Origin: Salirhabdus sp. Marseille-P4669
GTDB lineage: Bacteria > Bacillota > Bacilli > Bacillales > Alkalibacillaceae
Length of the DNA: 64,000 nt
Assembly: GCF_900240405.1 (NCBI RefSeq)
Contig: NZ_OEQK01000002.1
Coordinates: 124,001-188,000, forward strand
Direction of reading: 5' to 3'
The notes below the pieces were generated by a model. That model ran no database searches. It saw only the letters and a list, made by a program, of their open reading frames with translations, and was not told where the DNA came from. Positions 27,473-39,750 of this stretch are shown here, in pieces. The position numbers and the translations under genes are program-made. Each line of letters starts with the position of its first letter. Position 1 is the first letter of the stretch.

Positions 27473-29794
27473 ATGGCGGAACGAAAAGAATTACAGCTTC
27501 CCCTCCTACCTTTGCGAGGACTTATCGTTTATCCTTCAATGGTATTGCATTTAGATGTGGGACGCGATAAGTCTGTAAAAGCTTTGGAAAAGTCAATGAT
27601 GGAAGATAACAAAATCTTTTTGGCTTCACAAAAAGAAGTGGGAATAGATGAACCGAACGAAGAAGATATTTATCGAGTAGGAACCGTTGCAACAGTTAAG
27701 CAAATGCTCAAACTCCCAAACGGTACAATACGTGTATTAGTAGAAGGCTTGTATCGAGCAGAATTAATTCGATTTATAGATGCAGATGAGGAATATTATT
27801 TTGTCGAAATTGAAGAAGTGGAAGAAACTCGTGGGGATAAGGTAGAAGAAGAAGCATTAATGCGTACACTACTTCAATATTTTGAACAATACATAAAGGC
27901 TTCTAAAAAAATTAGTCAAGAAACCTTTAATACGGTAAAAGATATCGATGAGCCAAGTCGCGTTGCGGATTTAATTGCTTCTCATCTATCCTTAAAGATG
28001 AAGGAAAAACAATCTATTTTAGAAACCTTTCATGTAACCGACCGACTTCAACAGCTAATTGAATTAATTAATAACGAAAAAGAAGTACTTCATCTAGAAA
28101 AGAAAATTGGACAACGAGTTAAGAAATCAATGGAGCGCACGCAAAAGGAATATTATTTACGGGAACAAATGAAGGCAATTCAACAAGAGCTTGGCGATAA
28201 AGATGGCAAAACGGGTGAGGTTGCTCAATTAAAAGAGAAGATTGAACAAGCCAATATGCCTGAAAGAATTGAAAAGGTAGCATTAAAGGAATTAAATCGC
28301 TACGAACGAATTCCAAACAATTCAGCAGAGAGCTCTGTTATTCGTAATTATATTGAATGGTTAATTGCTCTACCTTGGACAAAGGAAACAGAAGATGTTC
28401 TCGATATTAACCACGCAGAGGACATTTTAAATGAAGATCATTATGGTCTTGATAAAGTGAAAGAAAGAATACTTGAATATTTAGCAGTGCAAAAACTTAC
28501 AAAGTCTATTAAAGGACCAATTCTGTGCTTGGTTGGACCTCCTGGTGTAGGGAAAACCTCCCTAGCGAAATCGATTGCGAAGTCGATTAATCGTAACTTT
28601 ATCCGAATCTCATTAGGTGGAGTGAGAGATGAAGCGGAGATAAGAGGTCATAGAAGAACATATGTAGGTGCAATGCCTGGTCGAATTATTCAAGGAATGA
28701 AAAAAGCTGGGACAATTAATCCTGTCTTTTTATTAGATGAAATTGATAAAATGTCGAATGATTTTCGTGGTGATCCATCCAGTGCAATGCTAGAAGTATT
28801 AGATCCTGAGCAAAATAGCAATTTTAGTGATCATTTCATTGAAGAAACCTATGATCTATCAAAAGTGTTATTTATTGCAACGGCTAACTCACTAGACACC
28901 ATTCCAGGTCCGTTGTTAGACCGGATGGAAGTCATCTCCATAGCTGGTTATACAGAAGTAGAGAAGCTTCATATTGCAAAGGAGCATTTACTTCCAAAGC
29001 AAATAAAAGAAAATGGCTTAACGAAAAGTAAATTGCAAGTTCGTGATGATGCGATTATGAAATTAATTCGCATGTATACAAGGGAAGCAGGTGTAAGGAA
29101 TTTAGAGCGCCAGATTGCTTCAGTTTGTCGTAAGGCAGCCAAAATTATCGTATCAGATGAGAAAAAACGAGTTGTTGTGACAGAAAAGATGTTAGATGAA
29201 TTATTAGGGAAGCCTCGTTTCCGTTATGGTCAAGCGGAGGAGGAAGACCAAATTGGCGCAGCAACTGGATTGGCTTATACAACTGCAGGTGGGGATACAC
29301 TCTCTATTGAAGTTTCCTTATATCCTGGTAAGGGTAATTTAACGTTAACAGGTAAACTAGGGGATGTAATGAAGGAATCCGCGCAAGCAGCATTTAGCTA
29401 CATTCGATCCAGATCTAAGGAATTAAACATCGATCCAGATTTTCATGAGAAAAACGATATTCATATACACGTTCCAGAAGGTGCCGTACCGAAAGATGGC
29501 CCATCCGCTGGAATAACGATTGCAACTGCCCTTGTTTCTGCTCTAACAGGTAGAGCAGTCCGTAAAGAAGTAGGGATGACTGGGGAAATCACCTTAAGAG
29601 GTAGAGTATTACCAATTGGTGGTTTAAAAGAGAAATCTCTAAGTGCACACCGGGCTGGATTAACGAAAATCATTATTCCAGAAGAGAATGAAAAAGATTT
29701 AGATGATATTCCGGAAAGTGTTCGGGAGGGCTTAACGTTCGTTCCTGTACGTCACTTAGATCAAGTGCTGGAACATGCACTGTTGGGAGAGTAA
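27473..29794 (+). CDS. lonA: ATP-dependent protease LonA
   Basis: Soluble Lon protease, 773 residues, almost the length of the B. subtilis enzyme (774). Domain order: substrate-binding N domain ([23 protein letters not shown]), coiled coil, AAA+ with GPPGVGKT and FLLDEIDK, and protease domain with Ser678 in DGPSAG and lysine in GGLKEK. The start is ATG 27473, nine bases after CGGAGGTG. engB starts three bases after its stop, so the two are cotranscribed. Confidence 0.97.
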   Translation: MAERKELQLPLLPLRGLIVYPSMVLHLDVGRDKSVKALEKSMMEDNKIFLASQKEVGIDEPNEEDIYRVGTVATVKQMLKLPNGTIRVLVEGLYRAELIRFIDADEEYYFVEIEEVEETRGDKVEEEALMRTLLQYFEQYIKASKKISQETFNTVKDIDEPSRVADLIASHLSLKMKEKQSILETFHVTDRLQQLIELINNEKEVLHLEKKIGQRVKKSMERTQKEYYLREQMKAIQQELGDKDGKTGEVAQLKEKIEQANMPERIEKVALKELNRYERIPNNSAESSVIRNYIEWLIALPWTKETEDVLDINHAEDILNEDHYGLDKVKERILEYLAVQKLTKSIKGPILCLVGPPGVGKTSLAKSIAKSINRNFIRISLGGVRDEAEIRGHRRTYVGAMPGRIIQGMKKAGTINPVFLLDEIDKMSNDFRGDPSSAMLEVLDPEQNSNFSDHFIEETYDLSKVLFIATANSLDTIPGPLLDRMEVISIAGYTEVEKLHIAKEHLLPKQIKENGLTKSKLQVRDDAIMKLIRMYTREAGVRNLERQIASVCRKAAKIIVSDEKKRVVVTEKMLDELLGKPRFRYGQAEEEDQIGAATGLAYTTAGGDTLSIEVSLYPGKGNLTLTGKLGDVMKESAQAAFSYIRSRSKELNIDPDFHEKNDIHIHVPEGAVPKDGPSAGITIATALVSALTGRAVRKEVGMTGEITLRGRVLPIGGLKEKSLSAHRAGLTKIIIPEENEKDLDDIPESVREGLTFVPVRHLDQVLEHALLGE

Positions 29795-29797
29795 GAA

Positions 29798-30385
29798 ATG
29801 AAAGTTAATCAAGTAGAACTAGTTATAAGTGCTGTAAAGCCTGAGCAATATCCAGCTGGTTTTTTACCTGAGATTGCTCTTGCTGGTCGATCTAATGTAG
29901 GGAAATCTTCTTTTATCAATCGTATGATTCAAAGGAAGAACATGGCTCGTACCTCTAGTAAGCCAGGAAAAACCCAAACCTTAAATTTCTATCTTATTAA
30001 TGAAATGCTCTATTTTGTGGACGTACCTGGTTACGGTTATGCTAAAGTGTCAAAAAAAGAGAGACAGGCATGGGGGAAAATGATGGAGAGATATTTCTCC
30101 GAAAGAAAACAATTAAAGCTAGCTGTTTTAATTGTGGACCTACGTCATGATCCTACAGAAGATGATTTATTAATGTATGACTTTTTTAAGCATTATGACA
30201 TTCCAGTTCTCGTTATTGCGACAAAAATGGATAAAGTACCGAAAACGAAAAGACCTGGTCACTTAAAGCGAATTAAAACGGCGTTAGATATAGAACCAGG
30301 TGATAAAATCGTGACGTTTTCCTCTGAAACTGGGGAAGGGAAAGATGAGGCCTGGGGAGCAATAAAAGGATTTATTAATAAGTAA
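29798..30385 (+). CDS. engB: Ribosome biogenesis GTPase EngB (YsxC)
   Basis: A 195-residue small GTPase for 50S assembly. G1 is [10 protein letters not shown]3 is DVPGYG, G4 is TKMD, with the [11 protein letters not shown] switch region. Linkage to lonA is as in B. subtilis. Confidence 0.96.
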   Translation: MKVNQVELVISAVKPEQYPAGFLPEIALAGRSNVGKSSFINRMIQRKNMARTSSKPGKTQTLNFYLINEMLYFVDVPGYGYAKVSKKERQAWGKMMERYFSERKQLKLAVLIVDLRHDPTEDDLLMYDFFKHYDIPVLVIATKMDKVPKTKRPGHLKRIKTALDIEPGDKIVTFSSETGEGKDEAWGAIKGFINK

Positions 30386-30468
30386 AAAAGTAAGAGTTTG
30401 CGACGTGCGACCGCAGTTGATCTACACGCTGTTGAAGAGAATTGTAACGTACGGATAGTGCATTTCAT

Positions 30469-30513
30469 AAAAGCCGAAAATGGGGATTGTAGTTACCATT
30501 TTCGGCTTTTATT
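30469..30513 (+). terminator. Terminator after lonA-engB
   Basis: A long stem, AAAGCCGAAAATGG with CCATTTTCGGCTTTT. The remainder of 30386-30830 shows no gene and no recognisable RNA. Confidence 0.85.
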
Positions 30514-30817
30514 ATTCTGCTAGTTTGGTCATCAAGTTGAAAAATGTCATAGGGAGTATTTTAGGTGAGCTTGTAAAAGAGGAAAATACGGTCAATGACC
30601 TCATCCTGACTCAAGAGTCTAAGCAGTGAATCTTTCCCAAAATTATCTAATTTAGAAAGAATGGTTAAGGAAACACATGCTTATACTAAGCTTGAAGGAG
30701 TATCAGACTTGAGTAATATTCTTGCTTGTACATTGGAGGTATGTTAATGTACAGAAGGGTTAGATATTTTCATAATATGTTCACTTTTGTGTCCATTAGG
30801 AACATGGAATTACATGC

Positions 30818-30823
30818 TATAAT
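30818..30823 (+). promoter_or_regulatory. -10 box of hemA promoter
   Basis: TATAAT at 30818-30823; a weak -35 (TTAGGA, 30796-30801) stands 16 bases upstream. Confidence 0.45.
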
Positions 30824-30897
30824 AGAAAGAAATGAGATTAGTACAAAGTAACTATTATTATATAGAGATTGGTATTGTTAGACGGAGGATGGATATT

Positions 30898-32286
30898 ATG
30901 CATACACTAGTGGTAAGTGTTAGTTATAAGACTGCACCGGTAGCCATTCGTGAAAAACTGGCCTTTCCTGATGAGCAATTAGCAGGTGCTATGCAATTAT
31001 TAAACGAACAAAAAAGCGTATTAGAGAATGTGATTGTTTCTACATGTAATCGTACGGAAATTTATGCAGTAGTGGATCAGCTGCATACGGGACGTTATTA
31101 TATTAAACGTTTTATGGCGGATTGGTTTCAAATGGATATGGAAGAACTTTCTTCTTATATCTCTATTCATGAAGAAGAGGAAGCTGTAGAACATTTATTC
31201 CGTTTAACATGTGGGCTCGAATCGATGGTATTAGGGGAAACTCAAATTCTTGGACAAGTTAAACATGCGTTTTTAGTTGCACAGGATTATCATATTTCTG
31301 GAACTATATTTAATCAGTTGTTTAAGCAAGCTATCACTGTTGCAAAGCGATCTCATAAAGAAACAGAAATAGGTGAGAATGCTGTTTCGATTAGCTATGC
31401 AGCTGTTGAATTAGCGAAAAAAATATTTGGTAATTTACAACAAAAGAGTGTTGCAATATTAGGGGCCGGTAAGATGGGAGAACTGGCTGTTAAAAACCTT
31501 CATGGCTCAGGGGTTCACCATATTTCTGTAATCAATCGAACTAAAAGCAAAGCGGAAGAGGTTGCTCAAAAGTTTAAGGGAGACGCTTATTCCCTTGACC
31601 AATTAAATCATGTTCTCTTAAATACAGATATATTAATTGCTTCTACAGGTGCAGCGGGCTATGTTCTTCAAGAATCAGAAGTACAAAACATTATGAAACA
31701 ACGTAATGGGAAGCCACTATTCTTAATGGATATAGCAGTTCCAAGAGATATTGATCCTTCCATTAATAATATAGAAGGTGCATTTCTTTATGATATTGAT
31801 GATTTACAAGGTGTTGTAGATGCTAACTTAGAGGCTAGAAAAGAAATTGCTACAGAAATTGAGGCATTCATTGCTGCAGAAATGAATGAATATCAAGAAT
31901 GGGTTCAAACGTTAGGAGTGGTGCCGATTTTATCAGCACTTCGCAAAAAAGCACTATCCATTCAAGAAGTAACCATGCAATCTATTGAAAGAAAAATGCC
32001 AGATTTAACCGATCGTGAGCGAAAGGTTTTAAATAAACATACGAAGAGCATCATTAACCAATTATTAAAAGAACCGATTCTTTATGCAAAGGAAATGGCC
32101 GGCTCTAAAACTCGAGAAGCAGGATTGGAGCAGTTTATTCAGACGTTTGGGATAGAAGAAGAGGTAGCAGAAGAGGTCGCAAAACAAGACGCAAAAGCAT
32201 ATAAAGCAAAAATTGGTGAAACAAAAAGAAATTTAAGTTCTTTATCCCTTAATCGATCTACCTTTACTTTTCATGAGAAGGGATAG
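30898..32286 (+). CDS. hemA: Glutamyl-tRNA reductase
   Basis: First step of the C5 haem pathway: glutamyl-tRNA to glutamate-1-semialdehyde. The 462 residues contain the catalytic motif STCNRTE with Cys50, the NADPH motif [10 protein letters not shown] and [20 protein letters not shown] 30898 follows GGAGGATGG at a normal distance; an ATG at 30889 abuts that site and an upstream frame from 30832 has no homology. First gene of hemAXCDBL. Confidence 0.96.
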   Translation: MHTLVVSVSYKTAPVAIREKLAFPDEQLAGAMQLLNEQKSVLENVIVSTCNRTEIYAVVDQLHTGRYYIKRFMADWFQMDMEELSSYISIHEEEEAVEHLFRLTCGLESMVLGETQILGQVKHAFLVAQDYHISGTIFNQLFKQAITVAKRSHKETEIGENAVSISYAAVELAKKIFGNLQQKSVAILGAGKMGELAVKNLHGSGVHHISVINRTKSKAEEVAQKFKGDAYSLDQLNHVLLNTDILIASTGAAGYVLQESEVQNIMKQRNGKPLFLMDIAVPRDIDPSINNIEGAFLYDIDDLQGVVDANLEARKEIATEIEAFIAAEMNEYQEWVQTLGVVPILSALRKKALSIQEVTMQSIERKMPDLTDRERKVLNKHTKSIINQLLKEPILYAKEMAGSKTREAGLEQFIQTFGIEEEVAEEVAKQDAKAYKAKIGETKRNLSSLSLNRSTFTFHEKG

Positions 32287-32293
32287 CTAATGA

Positions 32294-33118
32294 ATGTTAG
32301 ATGTTGACTTTAAATGGATTTATGAACTTATTATCCTAATTTACGCTGTTGCAATAATCGGATACTTTATTGATTTTATACAACAGAATCGGAAGGTCAA
32401 TCGTTTGGCCTTCTGGTCCCTATCAATGGTTTGGATACTACAAACCGTTTTTTTGTTTCGTAATCTACTAGGTGAGGAAGACTTTCCAATCCAAACCATC
32501 TATGATGGTCTTTATTTTTATGCTTGGATTTTAATTACGTTTTCGCTTATCATAAATCGAATATTTCGAGTCGACTTTTTTGTTTTTTTTACAAATGTTG
32601 TAGGTTTCTTCATTATGGTGTTACATATTTTCACGAAGATTCAACAATCCCCTACCGTGAATGAAATTGATTTTGCTAGTGAAATGTTGATTACTCATAT
32701 AACACTTGCGCTATTATCATATGGGATATTTACACTTTCCTTTATATTTTCGATCATGTATATACTTCAATATCGCTTATTAAAGCAAAAAAAGTGGAAT
32801 AGTCGATTAAAAAGGTTAGGGGATTTAAATCAATTGGAGCGATTCTCTTTTTTCGCTATTTTGATGGGATTACCAATTTTGCTCATTGCCATATTATTAG
32901 GTGTTATTTGGGGCTATACTTCTAATGAAGTGTTTTTCTGGTATGACATTAAAACCATTGGCTCCTTTGCGGTGTTGATTGTATATGCAGTTTTCTTATT
33001 TATTCGAGTTGGGAGAGGCATTCAAGGGAAGAAAATTGCAACATTAAACATATATGCATTTTTATTTTTACTCGTAAATTATTTTTTATTTAGTACATTA
33101 TCAAATTTTCATTTTTGA
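32294..33118 (+). CDS. hemX: HemX, cytochrome c assembly-type membrane protein
   Basis: A 274-residue integral membrane protein with about eight hydrophobic helices and a CcsA/ResC-like pattern. In B. subtilis HemX lowers HemA levels and lies in the same place. The start ATG 32294 has AAGGGATAG a little further upstream than usual. Confidence 0.88.
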   Translation: MLDVDFKWIYELIILIYAVAIIGYFIDFIQQNRKVNRLAFWSLSMVWILQTVFLFRNLLGEEDFPIQTIYDGLYFYAWILITFSLIINRIFRVDFFVFFTNVVGFFIMVLHIFTKIQQSPTVNEIDFASEMLITHITLALLSYGIFTLSFIFSIMYILQYRLLKQKKWNSRLKRLGDLNQLERFSFFAILMGLPILLIAILLGVIWGYTSNEVFFWYDIKTIGSFAVLIVYAVFLFIRVGRGIQGKKIATLNIYAFLFLLVNYFLFSTLSNFHF

Positions 33119-33136
33119 GATAAGGAGATAAGATGG

Positions 33137-34072
33137 ATGCGTAAAATTATAGTTGGTTCAAGAAAAAGTAACTTAGCACTAACGCAAACGGAATGGGTAA
33201 TTGAAAGGCTAAAGGGCTTAGGTTTACCTTATACATTTGAAACGAAAAAGATTATGACAAAAGGTGATAAAATCCTAGATGTCACGTTATCAAAAGTAGG
33301 TGGTAAAGGTCTATTTGTTAAAGAACTAGAACAAGCAATGTACGATAAAGAGATTGACCTTGCTGTACACAGTATGAAAGACATGCCAGCTGAATTACCA
33401 GAAGGGTTGATTATAGCATCTATACCGGAGCGTGAGGATCATCGTGATGCATTTATTTCCAAAGATGGGAAAACAAGGTTAAAGGATTTACCTGAAGGTG
33501 CGATTGTTGGAACAAGCAGCTTAAGAAGAGCTGCGCAAATATTAGTACAAAGACCAGATGTTAAAATTAAATCGGTTCGTGGAAATATTGAAACAAGATT
33601 ACGCAAACTAAAAGAAGAGGATTACGATGCTATTGTTTTAGCAGTGGCTGGGTTACAACGAATGGGTTGGTCATCCGATATTGTAACAGAATACTTGGAC
33701 GTTGATGTTTGTGTTCCGGCTGTAGGACAAGGAGCGCTTGCAATCGAGTGTCGGGAAGACGATACAGAACTTAGAGAGCTTCTAGAAAAGATTAGCGATG
33801 AGACAACAAGTCGCACCGTAGCAGCGGAGCGAACGTTCTTAAATCTTATGGAAGGCGGCTGCCAAGTTCCTATTGCAGGCTATGCTCATTTAGAAGGGGA
33901 TGACATAATCCTTAGTGCGCTAGTTGCCAAGCCGAATGGATCGAAAGTGATTCATGAGATTGTTCGTGGTAAAGATCCGAAACAAGTTGGTAAGGAAGCA
34001 GCAGAGCGGGTAATGGCTCAAGGTGGAAAGGCATTAATAGATCAGGCAAAAGAGGAGCTTGAGCAGTCATGA
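33137..34072 (+). CDS. hemC: Porphobilinogen deaminase (hydroxymethylbilane synthase)
   Basis: Links four porphobilinogens. The 311 residues include [42 protein letters not shown] and the dipyrromethane-cofactor cysteine Cys242 in [19 protein letters not shown] lies before ATG 33137. It overlaps hemD by four bases (ATGA), a sign of translational coupling. Confidence 0.96.
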   Translation: MRKIIVGSRKSNLALTQTEWVIERLKGLGLPYTFETKKIMTKGDKILDVTLSKVGGKGLFVKELEQAMYDKEIDLAVHSMKDMPAELPEGLIIASIPEREDHRDAFISKDGKTRLKDLPEGAIVGTSSLRRAAQILVQRPDVKIKSVRGNIETRLRKLKEEDYDAIVLAVAGLQRMGWSSDIVTEYLDVDVCVPAVGQGALAIECREDDTELRELLEKISDETTSRTVAAERTFLNLMEGGCQVPIAGYAHLEGDDIILSALVAKPNGSKVIHEIVRGKDPKQVGKEAAERVMAQGGKALIDQAKEELEQS

Positions 34073-34848
34073 ACCTCCCGTTAGAGGGAAAAAAGGTTCT
34101 TGTTACGAGAGGTGCCAATCAAGCGAAGGAATTAACAAAACTGATTTCGAAGTTTGGTGGGATACCTCTTCAAGTCCCTCTATTAACGTATAAAAAAGCA
34201 AGACGAGTCGATAACAAAAAAATTATCTCTCATTTACAGCAGTTTGATTGGATCTTTTTTACGAGTACGAATGGTGTCCATTTTTTTATGGAGCTATTAC
34301 AGGAGGAAGATGTATCCATTCCGAAACATATTCGGATTGGTTCTGTCGGGAAAAAGACTGCTGAGGGACTTGAGCAATATGGAGTACCGGTTCACTTTAT
34401 TCCAACGATCTATAACGCAGATAGTATGGTTGAGGAACTACCAATACATAAAGATGAAGATAAGGTCTTATTAGTTCAAGGGAATCGGTCCAGAGATGTT
34501 TTACCAGCATATTTTGAAGCGGAACACATAGCTTATCAACCAATTGTTGTGTATGAGACAGCATCAAATGAATTGGTAAAGAAGGATTTAGAAAAGGTTT
34601 TAGGAGCACATGATTTAGATATAATTACCTTTACAAGCCCTTCATGTGTTGAAGCGTTTTTTGAACTTGGAGGACTGCAAGCAGAGTATTTTGTAAATAC
34701 CCTTTGCTTATGTATAGGGACTACAACGGAAAAAGCTGCCCGAGCTGCAGGATTTGAAAATACACTGACACCGAATCAATTTACGGTTGTAGATATGATG
34801 GATGCATTAATACAATTTCTACAAAAGGAGCATGAGAAAAATGAATGA
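34069..34848 (+). CDS. hemD: Uroporphyrinogen-III synthase
   Basis: A 259-residue two-domain enzyme with low conservation, as usual for HemD. Recognisable are [30 protein letters not shown] and [13 protein letters not shown]. It overlaps both hemC (4 bases) and hemB (8 bases). Confidence 0.92.
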   Translation: MNLPLEGKKVLVTRGANQAKELTKLISKFGGIPLQVPLLTYKKARRVDNKKIISHLQQFDWIFFTSTNGVHFFMELLQEEDVSIPKHIRIGSVGKKTAEGLEQYGVPVHFIPTIYNADSMVEELPIHKDEDKVLLVQGNRSRDVLPAYFEAEHIAYQPIVVYETASNELVKKDLEKVLGAHDLDIITFTSPSCVEAFFELGGLQAEYFVNTLCLCIGTTTEKAARAAGFENTLTPNQFTVVDMMDALIQFLQKEHEKNE

Positions 34849-35818
34849 CTTACATTTTAAACGACATCGTAGATTACGTTCATCTGAAAGCATGAGAGCT
34901 TTAGTACGAGAAACACATTTACATAAAGAGGATTTAATTTACCCTTTATTTGTTGTAGAAGGGGAAAATATTAAACGAGAGATTCCTTCTATGCCAGGTA
35001 TTTTTCAATTATCATTAGACAATCTTACAGAAGAAATGAAAGAAGTAGAGTCGTTAGGAATCCGTTCTGTATTGCTTTTTGGTGTTCCAAAACAAAAAGA
35101 TGAGGTTGGCTCACAAGCATATTGTGAACATGGTATTGTTCAATTAGCGACGAAACAAATAAAACGAGATCATCCTTCTATCATTGTTATTGCAGATACT
35201 TGTCTGTGTGAATATACGTCTCATGGACATTGTGGTGTAATCCGGGATGGAAAAGTAGATAATGATGAATCTCTAAAATTAATTACGGAAACAGCAATCA
35301 GCCAAGCAAAAGCTGGCGCTGATATTATTGCACCTTCTAATATGATGGATGGCTTCGTTGCTGCCATTCGTAAAGGATTAGATGAAGCCGGATTCACAAA
35401 TATACCTATCATGTCCTATGCGGTTAAATACGCTTCCGCCTTTTATGGTCCTTTCCGTGATGCTGCAGATAGCACGCCACAATTTGGAAACCGTAAAGAA
35501 TATCAAATGGACCCTGCCAATCGCTATGAAGCTTTTAGAGAAGCAGATTCGGATATCGAAGAAGGTGCAGATTTTATTATTGTGAAGCCATCTATGTCCT
35601 ACTTAGATATTATGCGGGATGTAAAAGAGCGCTCCACTCTACCGCTAGTTGCTTACAATGTTAGTGGAGAATACTCCATGGTTAAAGCTGCAGCTCAAAA
35701 CGGCTGGATAGATGAAAAACAAATCGTATTAGAAAAATTAATCTCAATGAAAAGAGCTGGCGCTGATTTAATTATTACATATGCTTCTAAAGATGTAGCG
35801 AAGTGGCTAAGTGAATAA
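34841..35818 (+). CDS. hemB: Delta-aminolevulinic acid dehydratase
   Basis: Condenses two 5-aminolevulinates to porphobilinogen. The 325 residues have the zinc cysteines in [15 protein letters not shown] and the Schiff-base lysines in [14 protein letters not shown] and IIVKPSM. I take ATG 34841 rather than ATG 34832, which is one base from AAGGAG. Confidence 0.95.
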   Translation: MNDLHFKRHRRLRSSESMRALVRETHLHKEDLIYPLFVVEGENIKREIPSMPGIFQLSLDNLTEEMKEVESLGIRSVLLFGVPKQKDEVGSQAYCEHGIVQLATKQIKRDHPSIIVIADTCLCEYTSHGHCGVIRDGKVDNDESLKLITETAISQAKAGADIIAPSNMMDGFVAAIRKGLDEAGFTNIPIMSYAVKYASAFYGPFRDAADSTPQFGNRKEYQMDPANRYEAFREADSDIEEGADFIIVKPSMSYLDIMRDVKERSTLPLVAYNVSGEYSMVKAAAQNGWIDEKQIVLEKLISMKRAGADLIITYASKDVAKWLSE

Positions 35819-35845
35819 TGCATAAATAAGGGATGGTGTAAAATA

Positions 35846-37135
35846 ATGAACACGTATTCGAAATCAGTTGAGGCGTTTAAAGAAGCTGTGCAATTACTTC
35901 CTGGGGGAGTGAACTCTCCAGTACGTGCCTTTAAATCTGTTCATATGGATCCTATTTTTATGGAAAAAGGAAAAGGGTCAAGGATATACGATATTGATGG
36001 AAATGAATATATTGACTATGTATTAAGCTGGGGACCACTAATCGTTGGGCATGCTCATGAAAAGGTTGTGGAAGCACTTCAGAAGGTTGTCGCCAATGGG
36101 ACAAGCTTTGGAGCCCCAACCGAAATGGAAAACAAATTAGCGAAATTAGTAATCGATCGTGTCCCATCTATCGAAGTAGTGCGAATGGTGAATTCCGGTA
36201 CTGAGGCAACAATGAGTGCATTACGTTTAGCACGTGGGTATACGAAGCGAGATAAAATCTTGAAATTTGTTGGTAGCTATCATGGTCACGGTGATTCCTT
36301 GTTAATTAAAGCTGGTTCAGGTGTGGCAACCTTAGGGCTACCGGATAGCCCTGGCGTACCAGAATCCATAGCGAAAAATACTATTACCGTTCCGTACAAT
36401 GATATGGATAGTGTTCAATACGCATTTGAACAATACGGTAATGATATTGCTGCCGTAATTGTAGAACCTGTTTGTGGCAATATGGGAGTTGTTCCGCCAA
36501 GAGACAATTTCCTGCAACATTTACGTGATATTACCGAACAATATGGTACTCTCTTAATCTTTGATGAAGTGATGACTGGTTTTCGAGTAGGCTTTCATTC
36601 CGCACAAGGCTATTACGGTGTCACTCCAGATTTAACTTGTTTAGGAAAAGTTATTGGTGGTGGCCTTCCTGTAGGTGCTTACGGTGGCAAACGCGAAATT
36701 ATGGAACAAATTGCACCAAGTGGACCAATTTATCAAGCAGGTACATTATCTGGGAATCCACTAGCAATGACAGCAGGGTATGAGACACTAAATCTTTTAA
36801 CAGAATCATCCTATGAAGAAATGAACAAAAAAATAGATCGCTTAGTACAAGGAATTGAGAATTTGGCAGACCAATATCATATTCCTCATACCATTAATCG
36901 TGCTGGTTCAATGGTAGGTTTATTCCTTACTAATGAAGATGTAATCAATTTCGATACAGCCAAGACGTCTGATCTTGATTTGTTTGCTTCTTATTACCGT
37001 GCCATGGCGAATGAAGGGATTTTTCTGCCGCCGTCACAGTTTGAAGGTTTGTTCTTATCAACAGAACATTCAGAAGAAGATATTGATAAAACATTAAATG
37101 CATTTGAAAACGCATTTCGTAAAATAAGTAAGTAA
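35846..37135 (+). CDS. hemL: Glutamate-1-semialdehyde 2,1-aminomutase
   Basis: A PLP enzyme making 5-aminolevulinate. The 429 residues show [11 protein letters not shown] at the N-terminus, [26 protein letters not shown] and the PLP-lysine segment [16 protein letters not shown]. Last gene of the haem operon; followed by a terminator. Confidence 0.96.
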   Translation: MNTYSKSVEAFKEAVQLLPGGVNSPVRAFKSVHMDPIFMEKGKGSRIYDIDGNEYIDYVLSWGPLIVGHAHEKVVEALQKVVANGTSFGAPTEMENKLAKLVIDRVPSIEVVRMVNSGTEATMSALRLARGYTKRDKILKFVGSYHGHGDSLLIKAGSGVATLGLPDSPGVPESIAKNTITVPYNDMDSVQYAFEQYGNDIAAVIVEPVCGNMGVVPPRDNFLQHLRDITEQYGTLLIFDEVMTGFRVGFHSAQGYYGVTPDLTCLGKVIGGGLPVGAYGGKREIMEQIAPSGPIYQAGTLSGNPLAMTAGYETLNLLTESSYEEMNKKIDRLVQGIENLADQYHIPHTINRAGSMVGLFLTNEDVINFDTAKTSDLDLFASYYRAMANEGIFLPPSQFEGLFLSTEHSEEDIDKTLNAFENAFRKISK

Positions 37136-37140
37136 CGAAA

Positions 37141-37180
37141 AAATGTTAGATGCCAATTGGTATCTAACATTTTTTTTTTA
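37141..37180 (+). terminator. Terminator after hemL
   Basis: AAATGTTAGAT / ATCTAACATTT stem and nine T. The rest of 37136-37454 contains no gene; a SigE-like promoter before spoVID is possible around 37330-37365 (CATATACG) but not convincing. Confidence 0.88.
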
Positions 37181-37454
37181 TTAGATGCATTCTTTGGGTT
37201 ATATACTGGCTGTTATGTCTTTCTTACCTTGACCTTTTAGTGCAATCATATTCATTATCTAAGTAATCGAAAAAAATCCCTCTAATATTTCAACTATTAT
37301 AAAAATATCAATAGAATCTATAAGTTACGTTATAAATTTACTACTTCTTTCATATACGTATAAAGATAAGTATATTGGAATATTACAGTTCATGCTTCAT
37401 AGGTGGAAAAATGTTCACTTGTGTTGAAGTTTGACTTGGAAGGAGGAAAATTTT

Positions 37455-38729
37455 TTGTCTGATCAATCAAACGTATTTAAATTTGATTTGAACGAGCTTT
37501 TGTCCTTTCAAAAGGGACAGGAAGTAATGGAGCTTATTGGGATTGCATTAGAGCCAGATATTAGCATTTTTGAGTCGGATGAGTATGTTACTATTCGAGG
37601 GGTAATCGAACTTACAGGGGAATATATGCCGTTAGACAGTGCACAGAATGACAGGGATTCCGGTTTTGACTCACAAGTATTATCCTTCCAGGAGAGACAA
37701 CTAAAAAACTATGTAAAGGATATTCGTAGTTTTGAAGATGGATTAAATGAATTTCACTATCACATACCAGTTGAAGTAACAATACCTAAATACCGTGTCC
37801 CATCCTTAGATGATGTTATGGTCGAGATCGATTATTTTGATTATCAAATCCCTGATCCATCACAAATAAAACTACAAGCTGAGGTTGTAATTTCTGGAAT
37901 TAAGCAAGAAAGCACAGGAAGTCCAGTACGCAAGGAAGAAGAGCAAAAGAATGAATGGGAAGATGTGAATCAACCTTTTTCTTTTGATTTGAAGTTTGAA
38001 CAAGAGGAATCTTCTTCATCCATTCAAGCAGAAAGTAGTACGGAATCAGAGGTGTTTTCATCAAATGAGGAGCACGATGAATCAATCGAGTCGAAAGAAG
38101 AGAAGGATAGAGAACTTTGGTTCAAGAAGAAATCTCAGTCTTTTGATGAGTTTTTTGGTAAAAATAAAGAAGTAGTGGAAGATTCACCGGAGGATGTATT
38201 GGAAAGTCCTTCCCCATCTCCGTCTCCATCATATGAATTACAAGTAGAGAATAACCAGGAATATGAAGAAGAGACATTTGAAATAGAGCGACCAGAATTT
38301 GAAGCAACGAAAGAACCCGTTGATACAGAAGAAGTAGTAGGTCAAATGGTAGAGGAAGCAAATGAAGGCATAGAGCATGAAAGTGTGGCACACGAAGAAG
38401 CTCGTGCTGAAGAAGAAACACAACAGATAGTAGATGTTGTTCCTAAAGTTGGCTATGCATCAATGAAGAAACAGGATGAGGTTAACGAGGAAAGTGAGCG
38501 AAACGGTGAGGATGTCTTCTATTTAGTAAATATGTTTAATCGTGAGGAAGAATCCTATTCTAGCATTCGGATGTGTATTGTCCAGGAGGCGGATACACTG
38601 GATTCCATCGCAGATCGTTACGAAATGAATAAATCCCAAATAGCTCGATATAACAACTTAAATGAAGACGAAGTCAAAGCGGGAGATATTTTATACATCC
38701 CAAAGTCAAAGAATAAAAGTCCATCCTAA
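37455..38729 (+). CDS. spoVID: Spore coat morphogenesis protein SpoVID
   Basis: A 424-residue protein with the SpoVID N-terminal domain (FDLNELLSFQKGQEVMELIGIALEPDI), a long acidic low-complexity middle (about 155-340) and a C-terminal LysM domain (about 373-420, ending AGDILYIPKSK). SpoVID drives coat encasement of the forespore with SafA and SpoIVA. It is shorter than B. subtilis SpoVID, mostly in the variable middle. The start is TTG 37455 after AGGAGG. Confidence 0.9.
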   Translation: MSDQSNVFKFDLNELLSFQKGQEVMELIGIALEPDISIFESDEYVTIRGVIELTGEYMPLDSAQNDRDSGFDSQVLSFQERQLKNYVKDIRSFEDGLNEFHYHIPVEVTIPKYRVPSLDDVMVEIDYFDYQIPDPSQIKLQAEVVISGIKQESTGSPVRKEEEQKNEWEDVNQPFSFDLKFEQEESSSSIQAESSTESEVFSSNEEHDESIESKEEKDRELWFKKKSQSFDEFFGKNKEVVEDSPEDVLESPSPSPSPSYELQVENNQEYEEETFEIERPEFEATKEPVDTEEVVGQMVEEANEGIEHESVAHEEARAEEETQQIVDVVPKVGYASMKKQDEVNEESERNGEDVFYLVNMFNREEESYSSIRMCIVQEADTLDSIADRYEMNKSQIARYNNLNEDEVKAGDILYIPKSKNKSPS

Positions 38730-38751
38730 TGAAAAGTAAGGATGAGAGATA

Positions 38752-39750
38752 TTGAGTAAATTAGTGCGGATACTTCAGCAATACGGCCTCCAACCATATC
38801 AAGGGGAGAAGCTGAGTTCAAAAACAATCAAAATAAGCACTGGGGACCAATATGTCGTCCTCAAACGATCAAAAAATAAGCACGTGGAAGAGAAGTTTCA
38901 AAATGTATATAAGATTGCCAGGGAGCATCAATTGACGAATATTGTTCCTTTATACTTAACACGGCAGAATAGGATGATTGTGAATGGTAAAAGTCACGTA
39001 TATTATTTAACGCCTTGGCTTAAGGAAAATGTAGATCCAATTCCAACCTATCAAATGGTATTACGTGAGATAGCAATCGTTCATGAAAAAACGAAATTTG
39101 AGAAAAAAATAGACTTGTCTCTTGTAGATGAATGGTATAAAAAACAAAAAGAGAAAGTTCGAAAATCCTTTAATCGCTTTGAACGATGGATTGCATCGTT
39201 TGAAGCGAAACATTTTATGTCACCAGCAGAGCTACTTATTTGTCACTTATACCCAACATTTCGAAGTGTATGTCAAAATTTAGAGTATTGGTATGATGAA
39301 TGGGCGACCTATATTGTAGACGATAAATCGGTTAATCTAGCCCTATGTCATGGACAATTAACACCTTCTCATTTACTTCATACTACAAAGGGAGCAGTTC
39401 TAATCAATTGGGAAAAATCTTTTTATGGCGAACCAGTACAAGATTTAGCGATCTTTTTTTCAACCACTTGTCAATCTAGTAATGTAAATAGAGATGATCT
39501 TTTAGCTGCCTTTGAAGCGTATATACGCCATTACAAACTAAAGAAGAGTGAAATTGCTTCCTTAAGTCTACAAATGCTACACTTGGAACAAATGATGAAG
39601 AAGCTAAAGCAATTTGTCTCGAACAAAGAGCTGTTAACAGAAATAGAATGGGTCCGTCTTTTTCAAAGGTATCTATATTACCTTGAACATATGTTATATT
39701 TTCAGGAACAATTCAAAACGCAATTAGTAGACGAAGAATCAGATGTTTAA
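38752..39750 (+). CDS. ysxE: Spore coat-associated kinase-fold protein YsxE
   Basis: A 332-residue CotS-family protein with a phosphotransferase (APH) fold: VVLKRSK in the N lobe, LCHGQLTPSHLL as the catalytic-loop counterpart and VLINWEKSFYGEPVQDLAIFF as the metal-loop counterpart. The usual HGD and D/N pattern is altered (HGQ; INWE), so activity is doubtful. The start is TTG 38752. It follows spoVID by 22 bases, as in B. subtilis. Confidence 0.87.
   Translation: MSKLVRILQQYGLQPYQGEKLSSKTIKISTGDQYVVLKRSKNKHVEEKFQNVYKIAREHQLTNIVPLYLTRQNRMIVNGKSHVYYLTPWLKENVDPIPTYQMVLREIAIVHEKTKFEKKIDLSLVDEWYKKQKEKVRKSFNRFERWIASFEAKHFMSPAELLICHLYPTFRSVCQNLEYWYDEWATYIVDDKSVNLALCHGQLTPSHLLHTTKGAVLINWEKSFYGEPVQDLAIFFSTTCQSSNVNRDDLLAAFEAYIRHYKLKKSEIASLSLQMLHLEQMMKKLKQFVSNKELLTEIEWVRLFQRYLYYLEHMLYFQEQFKTQLVDEESDV

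Noticed and set aside
37330-37365. A SigE promoter for spoVID
   Set aside because: CATATACG is a poor match to the -10 pattern and the -35 region is ambiguous.
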